DNA from: Clostridiales bacterium
Lineage (GTDB): Bacteria > Bacillota > Clostridia > Oscillospirales > Oscillospiraceae
Direction of reading: 5' to 3'
NCBI GenBank assembly: GCA_004555655.1
Contig: SFHJ01000037.1
Span: 1-17,043, forward strand
Length of the DNA: 17,043 bases
Shown here: piece after piece, positions 6,169 to 12,561 of the stretch
Layout of the letters: each line of letters opens with the position of its first letter
Position numbering within the stretch: the first letter of the stretch is position 1
The notes under the pieces: model-generated
The model's input: only the letters and a program-made list of their open reading frames with translations
What the model was told of the DNA's origin: nothing
The model's database searches: none
Position numbers and translations under genes: made by a program

Positions 6169-7023
6169 TTACTTGATGAGTTCTTCGCCGAGCGTCTGCA
6201 TCCGGCAGACATGGGTCTTACGGGTCTCGGCCTCGCGCTCACGGTATACGCCGTTGCGGTTCATGAGTTCATCATAATCGACAAGATGGCCGTCAAAATC
6301 AGGGCCGTCGACACACGCGAACTTGACTTCACCGCCGACCGTGACGCGGCAGCCACCGCACATACCGGTGCCGTCGACCATGATGGGGTTGAGCGAGACG
6401 ATGGTCTTGACGCCGAACGGCTCGGTGGTCTTGGAGACAAATTTCATCATCGGGATCGGGCCGATGGCCAGCACCTCGTCGTACTGGTTGCCTGCCTCGA
6501 GCAGTTCCTTGAGTTTGACAGTGACAAAGCCGTGCTCTCCGTAGGAGCCGTCGTCGGTCATCAGGTACAGATGGTCGGATGCCTCTTTGAACTCGTCCTC
6601 CAGAATGACAATATCCTTGTTACGGAAGCCGACAATCACATCAGTCTCAACGCCCGCCTCTTTAAACGCTTTTGCAGACGGATAGGCGATCGCACAGCCT
6701 ACGCCGCCGCCGACCACACACACGCGCTTTTTGCCCTCGACGTCGGTGGGCTTACCAAGGGGCCCGACAAAGTCCTGAATGTAGTCGCCCTCGTTCATGC
6801 TGCCGAGAAGCTCGGTGGAAAGGCCGACCTTCTGGAAAATGATCGAGACGGTCCCCTTTTCGCGGTCGTAGCCGGCAATGGTCAGCGGCACGCGCTCGGA
6901 CTTCTCATCCACACGGAAGATGATAAACTGGCCGGCCTTTGCCTTGCGGGCAACAAACGGCGCTTCGATCTCCATGTAGGTGACCGCGGAGTTCAGTTCC
7001 TTTTTGCACACGATTTTGTACAT
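6169..7023 (-). CDS. nfnA: NfnA-type ferredoxin-NADP reductase subunit
   Basis: Likely the small subunit of NfnAB, the half carrying one FAD and a [2Fe-2S] cluster and using NADH. The 284 residues show an FAD-binding RVPLTIAG (44-51), a dinucleotide-binding glycine motif VGGGVGCAIAYP (104-115) and a C-terminal cluster with cysteines 222, 225 and 237 (MCGGC, then FACVDG). Aspartate 217 stands just before, consistent with the family's three-Cys plus Asp ligation. The same family includes sulfide dehydrogenase and dihydroorotate dehydrogenase electron-transfer subunits, but the adjacent nfnB decides the assignment. The start at 7023 (MYKIVCKKEL) is chosen because the earlier ATG at 7035 has its AAGGG touching the start codon with no spacing; 7035 remains possible and would add 4 residues. 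It has its own promoter. Confidence 0.9.
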   Translation of the reverse strand: MYKIVCKKELNSAVTYMEIEAPFVARKAKAGQFIIFRVDEKSERVPLTIAGYDREKGTVSIIFQKVGLSTELLGSMNEGDYIQDFVGPLGKPTDVEGKKRVCVVGGGVGCAIAYPSAKAFKEAGVETDVIVGFRNKDIVILEDEFKEASDHLYLMTDDGSYGEHGFVTVKLKELLEAGNQYDEVLAIGPIPMMKFVSKTTEPFGVKTIVSLNPIMVDGTGMCGGCRVTVGGEVKFACVDGPDFDGHLVDYDELMNRNGVYREREAETRKTHVCRMQTLGEELIK

Positions 7024-7055
7024 AGCTTTGTTCATCCCTTCAAATCAACAATAAC

Positions 7056-7069
7056 GTGTAAAAATACAC
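7056..7069 (-). promoter_or_regulatory. Dyad in the nfnA 5' region, possible operator
   Basis: GTGTA (7056-7060) and TACAC (7065-7069) form an inverted repeat with a 4-base A spacer, about 10-25 bases past the predicted transcription start of nfnAB. Size and AT-rich centre resemble redox-sensing Rex-type sites, but the half-sites match the Rex consensus only partly. The regulator is unknown. Confidence 0.35.
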
Positions 7070-7086
7070 AAATTCCAACAAATAGC

Positions 7087-7115
7087 ATTATAGCATACAG
7101 CCTGCTGTTTTGCAA
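7087..7115 (-). promoter_or_regulatory. Promoter of nfnAB
   Basis: On the minus strand, TTGCAA (7115-7110), a 17-base spacer and TATAAT (7092-7087), with TGC directly before the -10 giving an extended -10. It lies just past the stop of gluQRS, so nfnAB is transcribed as its own unit. Confidence 0.85.
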
Positions 7116-7121
7116 ACCGTA

Positions 7122-8030
7122 TCAGTGAAAAAATACCGAATCTACGACAATATTTTCCGCCTGCACGCGCCGCCAGTCGAAAGCCGCCGCCAGCTCCTTC
7201 GCGCGCACGCTCGCAGGCGCGTCCTGCAGCCCGGCAAGATACGAAAGCCATCCCACAAGCTGCTCGGGCGTGAACCTTTCCTGCAGCGCGCCGAGATCGA
7301 GGTCGTGCTCGCGCTTACTCAGCCTTCTTCCGTCCGGCGCGACAAGCAGCGGCACATGGTAATACTGCGGCGTTTGAAATCCGAGCATTCTCTGCAAATA
7401 CATCTGCCGCGGCACGCTGGAAAGCAGATCCCGCCCGCGCACCACCTGCGTCACGCCGGCCTGCGCGTCGTCGGTCACCACCGCCAGCTGATACGCGTAC
7501 ACGCCGTCTGCCCGGCGGATGATAAAATCGCCGCAGCCGCGCAGCAGATTCTCATGATACTCTCCCTGCAGGCCGTCCACAAACGAAACTGTCTCGTCCG
7601 GAACCATCACACGCCAGCTTGGCATTTTCTGCTTTTTCCCGCGCTCGTCCTGCGAAAGATACCGGCACGTGCCGGGATAGACGGCCTGCCCGTCGGACGC
7701 GTGCGGAGCAGAGGCCGCAAGCAGCTCGTTTCTCGAGCAGTAGCACGGATACACCAGCCCCAACTGCGCAAGCCGCTCAAACTGCTTCCGGTACGCTGCA
7801 GCGCGCAATGACTGCGGCGTCTGCTCCACGTCCCAGTCGAGACCCAGCCATGTAAGGTCGCGCTTCACCTGATCGGCGTATTCCGCGCGGCAGCGCACCG
7901 GGTCGAGATCCTCAATGCGCAGCACCATCGTCCCGCCGCAGCTTCTGACCGAAAGCCAGGCCAGAAGCGCGGAAAACGCGTTTCCGAGGTGCATCCGCCC
8001 GCTTGGGCTGGGTGCGAACCGTCCCGTCAT
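7122..8030 (-). CDS. gluQRS: Glutamyl-Q tRNA(Asp) synthetase
   Basis: A truncated relative of glutamyl-tRNA synthetase that attaches glutamate to queuosine at position 34 of tRNA(Asp). At 302 residues it lacks the anticodon-binding domain of GluRS, as usual for the family. It starts MTGRFAPSPSGRMHLGN, with the HIGH-like motif HLGN at 14-17. The zinc ligands typical of GluQ-RS are seen as C96, C98, Y118 and C122 (CYC, then YPGTC). The KMSKS-like motif is LSKRE at 237-241. GGAGG lies 7 bases before the ATG. It stands alone between two terminators or promoters. General GluRS is excluded by length and by the missing C-terminal half. Confidence 0.95.
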   Translation of the reverse strand: MTGRFAPSPSGRMHLGNAFSALLAWLSVRSCGGTMVLRIEDLDPVRCRAEYADQVKRDLTWLGLDWDVEQTPQSLRAAAYRKQFERLAQLGLVYPCYCSRNELLAASAPHASDGQAVYPGTCRYLSQDERGKKQKMPSWRVMVPDETVSFVDGLQGEYHENLLRGCGDFIIRRADGVYAYQLAVVTDDAQAGVTQVVRGRDLLSSVPRQMYLQRMLGFQTPQYYHVPLLVAPDGRRLSKREHDLDLGALQERFTPEQLVGWLSYLAGLQDAPASVRAKELAAAFDWRRVQAENIVVDSVFFH

Positions 8031-8071
8031 AGCCTCGCCTCCATTCCCTCAGATTTTAGCACCCCGCACGC

Positions 8072-8110
8072 AAAAAAGCAACAGCGCGCGGCCCCAGCCG
8101 GGCCGCGCGC
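8072..8110 (-). terminator. Terminator of the first Na/Pi cotransporter gene
   Basis: An 11-bp GC stem, GCGCGCGGCCC (8084-8094) with GGGCCGCGCGC (8100-8110), followed on the minus strand by TGTTGC and six T bases (8077-8072). It lies 11 bases after the transporter stop. Confidence 0.85.
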
Positions 8111-8121
8111 CGTGATTTTGT

Positions 8122-9876
8122 TCAGATGGAGTAGATCTTGCTGTACTGCTCGTAGTGCTGCGCGAACGAACTCTCTTTCAACTGCTTGACGCTGTTGAGA
8201 TATTCGTGCGTGTCGAACGAATCCAATTCCAGTTCGATCATTGCAACGGCAATGTTGGAGCAGTGGTCCGCCACACGTTCGTAGTTGGTCAGAAGGTCGT
8301 TGAAGATGAAGCCCTGCATCAGCGTACACACGCCGCGCTGCAGCCGGTCAATGTGGTGCAGCTTCATCTCGTCGCACAGATCGTCAATCAGCTCCTCCAG
8401 CGGCTCGACACGCTTGGCAAGCTCAAGGTCGTTGGCCGTGAACGCCTTGACTGTGATGCGAACGATTTCGACAACCGCCGCCTGCAGCACCTGCAGCTCA
8501 TGCGCCGCGCCCTTGGAGAAGGTCACATTCTTTTCATGCAATTCCTTGGCTGTCTCGGAGATATTCAGCGCGTGGTCAGAGATCCGCTCGAAATCGGAGA
8601 TGGTGTGCAGGAACTTGGAAACCTCTTTATTCTGCCGCTCGGACAGCTCGTTGACCGTCAGCTTGACGAGGTAACTGCCCAGCATATCCTCGTAGCCGTC
8701 GACCTCCGATTCCATGTCGGCCACACGCTTGTAGCCGTCGGCCGAATAGAGCCCCAGCAGCGCAACCGCGTCGTCGAAGTTCTCCTGCGATTTCATGGCC
8801 ATCTTGTTGATGGTAATGCGGCTCTGCTCAATGGCGAGCGGCGGGTGCCGCAGGAAGCGTTCTTCCAGCTGCATTCCCTCTTTTTTCACCTGCTGCGCGC
8901 GCTTGTCCGGAACCAGCAGTATGATGAACTTCTCGATCAGCTGGATGCACGGCATCAGCGCCAGCACCATGAGGAAGCGGAAGACGGTGTTGACGAACGC
9001 GATGCCGACGCTCGACATGGTGTTCTGCATAAACGAAAACGGTGAGATCGCATTGATCAGATAGAAGATTGATGCCCACAGCACGACGCCCACCACGTCG
9101 ATGACAAGATACACATATGCCGTGCGCTTGCCGTTCACGTTCGCGCCGATGGCCGAGAACAGAACCGGCACGGCCGCGCCGATTGCGATGCCCATGATGA
9201 TCGGCAGCGCCACAGAAAAGCTGATGGCGCCCGTGGAAGCCAGCGCCTGCAGAATACCAACGGCCGCCGATGCGCTCTGCAACACGCCGGTAAACAGCGC
9301 GCCGAACAAAATGCCCAGCAGCGGATTGGAGAAGGTGGTCATGACGTTCAAGAACGTCTCGTTGGTGCGAAGCGGCGCCACCGCGCCCGACATGGCGGAC
9401 ATGCCGAACATCAAAACGGCAAAGCCCATCAGGATGTCCCCGACGTGCATTCTCACAGAGTTGCTCGAAGACATGCGAAGAATAATGCCGACGACAGAGA
9501 TGATACCCGTCAGCGTGGCCGTGGAGAACAGGCTCACCCAGCCGCCGCCTCCTCCGAGGTCGGACAGGCAGATGATCCAGCCCGTGATACTCGTACCGAG
9601 AATCGCGCCGAGAATAATGCCGATGGCCTGGCGTACCTTCATCATGCCGGAGTTGACGAAGCCGACAACCATGACGGATGTGGCAGACGACGACTGGATG
9701 ACCGCCGTGACGCCCGTACCGAGCAGCACGCCCTTGATGGGATTGCTGGTCAGGCGGTACAAAATGACCTCCAGACGGTTGCCCGCGACCTTTTTCAGGC
9801 CATCGCCCATCAGCGACATGCCAAACAGGAACAGCGCAATGCCGCTGAGCAGCGCGATTACATTCGAAATATCCAT
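8122..9876 (-). CDS. Na+/phosphate cotransporter family protein with PhoU-like domain (copy 1, divergent motifs)
   Basis: Membrane protein of the PNaS (NptA/YjbB-like) family fused to a C-terminal PhoU-like helical domain. It aligns almost gap-free with the paralog at 12562-14322 over the transport half. From the chosen start (ATG 9876, 584 residues) the first transport repeat has QSSSAT at 61-66. The second repeat has QSASAA at 200-205 where the paralog has QSSSAS. Its other signature loops read GAILGTS (90-96) and GIAIGAAVP (229-237), where the paralog has GANVGTT and GQNIGTCVT. The PhoU-like part covers about 345-560 (FERISDHALNISE and NYERVADHCSNIA). ATG 9882 is the alternative start, but GGAGG is only 3 bases from it and 9 from 9876, and the paralog alignment also starts at 9876. 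PHO-box-like repeats precede it, suggesting control by the neighbouring PhoP. Given the lost residues, its substrate or coupling ion may differ. Confidence 0.9.
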   Translation of the reverse strand: MDISNVIALLSGIALFLFGMSLMGDGLKKVAGNRLEVILYRLTSNPIKGVLLGTGVTAVIQSSSATSVMVVGFVNSGMMKVRQAIGIILGAILGTSITGWIICLSDLGGGGGWVSLFSTATLTGIISVVGIILRMSSSNSVRMHVGDILMGFAVLMFGMSAMSGAVAPLRTNETFLNVMTTFSNPLLGILFGALFTGVLQSASAAVGILQALASTGAISFSVALPIIMGIAIGAAVPVLFSAIGANVNGKRTAYVYLVIDVVGVVLWASIFYLINAISPFSFMQNTMSSVGIAFVNTVFRFLMVLALMPCIQLIEKFIILLVPDKRAQQVKKEGMQLEERFLRHPPLAIEQSRITINKMAMKSQENFDDAVALLGLYSADGYKRVADMESEVDGYEDMLGSYLVKLTVNELSERQNKEVSKFLHTISDFERISDHALNISETAKELHEKNVTFSKGAAHELQVLQAAVVEIVRITVKAFTANDLELAKRVEPLEELIDDLCDEMKLHHIDRLQRGVCTLMQGFIFNDLLTNYERVADHCSNIAVAMIELELDSFDTHEYLNSVKQLKESSFAQHYEQYSKIYSI

Positions 9877-9899
9877 GCCCATACCCCTCCATCTTACTG

Positions 9900-9959
9900 A
9901 TTTTACAATACTGGCACAATGTTAAATCTTTCGACATGGTTATCTTAAATCTATGTTAA
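9900..9959 (-). promoter_or_regulatory. PHO-box-like repeats and -10 of the copy 1 transporter
   Basis: On the minus strand, hexamers TTAACA (9959-9954), TTAAGA (9948-9943), a poor ATGTCG (9937-9932) and TTAACA (9925-9920) occur at about 11-base steps. They are followed after 14 bases by TAAAAT (9905-9900) as -10, and there is no good -35. This is the layout of PhoP-activated promoters in Firmicutes, where TTAACA-like repeats replace the -35. Confidence 0.65.
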
Positions 9960-9988
9960 CTCTTGCTTTTTTTCAAGATTTAACATAG
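9951..9988. repeat. Near-perfect inverted repeat at the centre of the divergent pho region
   Basis: Arms CTATGTTAACTCTTG (9951-9965) and CAAGATTTAACATAG (9974-9988) match in 14 of 15 positions around an 8-base T-rich loop. Each arm contains the outermost TTAACA of the PHO-box-like series on its side, so the two divergent promoters are mirror images about this point. Confidence 0.85.
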
Positions 9989-10034
9989 AATTGACATACC
10001 AATGGTGTCGCATTTTACAAATCCACGCTAAAAT
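9980..10034 (+). promoter_or_regulatory. PHO-box-like repeats and promoter of phoP-phoR
   Basis: TTAACA (9980-9985) and TTGACA (9991-9996) are 11 bases apart, and TTTACA (10014-10019) continues the series roughly in phase, followed by TAAAAT (10029-10034) as -10. Alternatively TTGACA is a -35 with TTTACA as -10 at 17-base spacing. Either reading suggests autoregulation of the two-component genes. Confidence 0.6.
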
Positions 10035-10070
10035 AATTTTGATTTTTTTACGAAAGGACCGGGATTGGAC

Positions 10071-10748
10071 ATGATCTACCTGTTGGAAGACGACGATTCC
10101 ATCCGCAAACTGGTCGTATACGGCCTGCAGAGTCAGGGCTACGAGGCGCTGGGCTTTTCCCTGCCGTCCGAGTTCTGGAAGGCCATGGAGCAGCAGCTGC
10201 CCGAGCTCGTGCTGCTCGATATCATGCTGCCCGAGGAGGACGGGCTGCACATTCTGCAGCGCCTGCGCGCAGCCAGCGCCACAAAGCGCCTTCCCATCAT
10301 TATGCTCACGGCCAAAAACGCGGAATACGATCGCGTGATCGGCCTTGACAACGGCGCAGACGATTTTATCTCCAAGCCCTTCGGCATGCTTGAGCTGGTC
10401 GCGCGCGTGCGCGCGGTTCTGCGCCGCTCGGGGCCCACGGACAGCGCAGCGGCGGAATACTGCATCGGCTGTCTCTATGTCTGCCCGGCGCGCCATATTG
10501 TGCAGGTAAACGGCGAAAACGTCACGCTCACGCACAAAGAGTTTGAGCTTCTTTGCCTGCTGCTGGAAAACCGCGGCATCGTGCTCACGCGCGACACGCT
10601 CATGGACCGTGTCTGGGGCTTTGAATTTGAGCGTGAGAACCGCACGCTCGATGTGCACATCCGCACGCTTCGCGTCAAGCTGGGCGAGGCGGGCAGCTAC
10701 ATCGAAACGGTGCGCGGCGTCGGCTACAAAATCGGGGGCGGCGTATGA
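10071..10748 (+). CDS. phoP: PhoB/PhoP-type (OmpR family) response regulator
   Basis: DNA-binding response regulator of a two-component system, probably phosphate-responsive from its setting. The 225-residue protein has a receiver domain with acidic cluster EDDD (6-9), phosphoacceptor aspartate 50 (LLDIMLP), threonine 80 and lysine 102 (SKPFG). An OmpR-type winged-helix domain covers about 130-225 (LTHKEFELL, ENRTLDVHIRTLRVKLG, VRGVGYKIG). ATG 10071 gives the usual start MIYLLEDD. A TTG at 10065 is an alternative and is better spaced to AAAGGA (10053-10058), adding 2 residues. The stop overlaps the phoR start as ATGA. It lies between two Na/Pi transporter genes and is divergent from the first. 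Confidence 0.92.
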   Translation: MIYLLEDDDSIRKLVVYGLQSQGYEALGFSLPSEFWKAMEQQLPELVLLDIMLPEEDGLHILQRLRAASATKRLPIIMLTAKNAEYDRVIGLDNGADDFISKPFGMLELVARVRAVLRRSGPTDSAAAEYCIGCLYVCPARHIVQVNGENVTLTHKEFELLCLLLENRGIVLTRDTLMDRVWGFEFERENRTLDVHIRTLRVKLGEAGSYIETVRGVGYKIGGGV

Positions 10749-12391
10749 CCTTCAAAATCTTCCGCAACGCCTTTTTGATCGGCATCTGCGTGCTGCTGGC
10801 ATGCAGCGCGCTGTTCTTTGGCGTCATGTTCTCCAACTATGAATCGCAGGCGTTCGACAAACTTGCCATCGAGGCGGACTATATCGCCCACGCTGTTGAG
10901 CGCATCGGCCCGTCGTATCTCGATACCCTCTCGGGTGACGACCGCATCACGCTCATCGATGCCGACGGTACCGTGCTCTTTGACAACGCGGCGGACATCG
11001 ACACGCTCTCCAACCACCTTGACCGCGAGGAGATCGCCGAGGCGCGCAAAGACGGCGTCGGGCAGAGCTCGCGTTACTCCCAGACACTGCTCGAGCGCAA
11101 CCACTATTATGCCGTGCGCCTGTCAAACGGCAGCGTCCTGCGCGTGGCGTGTACGCAGACCTCCATGGCGGCGATGCTTCTCATGCTGCTTACGCCGTTT
11201 CTGTGGGTCACACTGCTGATTCTTGTGCTGTGCGGCGTGATCGCCTTCCGTCTGGCCAAGCAGATCACAAAGCCCATCAACGCCATCGACCTCGACCATC
11301 CCGAGATCGACGGCGCGTACAGTGAGCTCCAGCCGCTCGTTGACCGCCTGCGCCAGCAAAACCGCACCATCAATGAGCAGATGGATGAGCTGCGGCTGCG
11401 CCAGCAGGAGTTTTCCGCTATCACGGAAAATATGCGCGAGGGCTTTCTTCTGGTCGACGGGAAGACCTCGATCCTCTCCAGCAACCACAGCGCCATGCAG
11501 CTGTTGCAGCTCGACGGCGGCGGTGCGGGCGCCAATCTCTACCAGTCGTGCCGCCGTGAGGAGGTCTTGCGCGTCGTCGATACGGCGCTCAGCGGCAATC
11601 ACGATGAGCTGCTGCTCTGCCTTGATGAGAGCACGTGGCAGGTGGTGGCCAACCCTGTCATCTCCAGCGGGCAGGTCGTGGGCGCGGTCATCATCTTCAT
11701 TGACGTCACCGAGCGTGAACAGCGTGAGGCGCTGCGCCGCGAGTTCTCGGCCAACGTCTCGCACGAGCTCAAAACGCCGCTCACCTCCATCTCCGGCTTT
11801 GCCGAGCTCATGAAAGAGGGCCTTGTGCCGGTGGAGAAGATGCGCGAGTTCTCCGGCGATATTTACCGGGAATCGCGCCGGCTCATCGACCTGATCGATG
11901 ATATCATCAAGCTCTCGCGGCTGGACGAGGACTCTTCCCTGTTCACACGCGAGATGGTCGATCTCTACCCGCTCGCCGGGCAGGTGCTTGAGCAGCTGCG
12001 CGCGGCAGCAAGCCGTCAGAACGTCACGCTGTCTCTCACCGGCCGGCATGCCGAAATCGAGGGCGTGCCGCATCTGCTCAGCGAGATGATCTATAATCTC
12101 TGCGACAACGCCATTAAATATAATGTACCCGGCGGCAAAGTCACCGTCAGCATTGAAAAATCCGGCACGCAGACGGTGCTGCGCGTCTCGGACACCGGCA
12201 TCGGCATCCCCTACGCGCACCAGAACCGCGTGTTTGAGCGCTTCTACCGCGTCGATAAGAGCCATTCCAAGGACGTCGGCGGCACGGGTCTCGGGCTGTC
12301 CATCGTCAAGCACGCCGCACAGTACCACGGCGCGCGCGTCGAGCTCAAGAGCGAACCCGGAAAGGGCTCGACCTTCAGCGTCATCTTTTAA
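10745..12391 (+). CDS. phoR: PhoR-type sensor histidine kinase
   Basis: Membrane sensor kinase and partner of the preceding regulator. Of 548 residues, TM1 is about 10-30, followed by an extracytoplasmic sensor region at about 31-140. TM2 is about 142-168, with a short HAMP-like linker starting KQITKPINAID. A PAS domain covers about 222-325 (ITENMREGFLLVDG). The phosphoacceptor helix RREFSANVSHELKTPLTS has histidine 340. The ATPase domain has N box NLCDNAIKYN (451-460), G1 DTGIGIP (483-489), F region RFYRVDKS and G2 GTGLGLSIV (513-521). The 4-base ATGA overlap with phoP implies coupled translation. The order TM, sensor, TM, PAS, HisKA, ATPase is that of PhoR. The phosphate signal is inferred from the neighbours and the PHO-like boxes. 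Confidence 0.92.
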   Translation: MTFKIFRNAFLIGICVLLACSALFFGVMFSNYESQAFDKLAIEADYIAHAVERIGPSYLDTLSGDDRITLIDADGTVLFDNAADIDTLSNHLDREEIAEARKDGVGQSSRYSQTLLERNHYYAVRLSNGSVLRVACTQTSMAAMLLMLLTPFLWVTLLILVLCGVIAFRLAKQITKPINAIDLDHPEIDGAYSELQPLVDRLRQQNRTINEQMDELRLRQQEFSAITENMREGFLLVDGKTSILSSNHSAMQLLQLDGGGAGANLYQSCRREEVLRVVDTALSGNHDELLLCLDESTWQVVANPVISSGQVVGAVIIFIDVTEREQREALRREFSANVSHELKTPLTSISGFAELMKEGLVPVEKMREFSGDIYRESRRLIDLIDDIIKLSRLDEDSSLFTREMVDLYPLAGQVLEQLRAAASRQNVTLSLTGRHAEIEGVPHLLSEMIYNLCDNAIKYNVPGGKVTVSIEKSGTQTVLRVSDTGIGIPYAHQNRVFERFYRVDKSHSKDVGGTGLGLSIVKHAAQYHGARVELKSEPGKGSTFSVIF

Positions 12392-12407
12392 TACGCGTTA
12401 CATCCCC

Positions 12408-12440
12408 GGCTCGCCTGCATCTGCAAGGCGGGCCATTTTT
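12408..12440 (+). terminator. Terminator of phoP-phoR
   Basis: GGC-T-CGCCT (12408-12416) pairs with AGGCG-G-GCC (12426-12434) with one T-G wobble, followed by ATTTTT. It begins 17 bases after the phoR stop. The final T bases run into the TTAACC of the next regulatory repeat. Confidence 0.78.
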
Positions 12441-12485
12441 AACCCCATTTAACATTTCCGCGCAAAACTTAAAAATCTTTTTACA
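12439..12485 (+). promoter_or_regulatory. Possible PHO-box-like region upstream of the copy 2 transporter
   Basis: TTAACC (12439-12444), TTAACA (12449-12454), CTTAAA (12468-12473) and TTTACA (12480-12485) lie upstream of the second transporter gene. The first two are 10 bases apart and the rest are only loosely in helical phase. A 13-bp palindrome CGGATTTAATCCG follows at 12498-12510. I cannot pick a convincing -10, so the box is tentative, weaker than those near phoP. Confidence 0.4.
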
Positions 12486-12561
12486 GCGGCATGTCTTCGG
12501 ATTTAATCCGCATAAACTATCCTTGATAACGTAGTATATCAGGGAAAGGAAAAAAAGACAG

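Noticed and set aside
5176..7128. A 650-codon open frame on the plus strand
   Set aside because: It lies antisense to nfnB and nfnA, which have clear motifs, starts and ribosome-binding sites. Long opposite-strand frames are common in GC-rich codon usage, and its His/Asp/Ala-rich translation resembles no protein.
8828..12328. Long antisense frames over the copy 1 transporter (8828-9937) and phoR (11123-12328)
   Set aside because: Compositional shadows of the real genes, with no domain signature and no ribosome-binding site worth noting.
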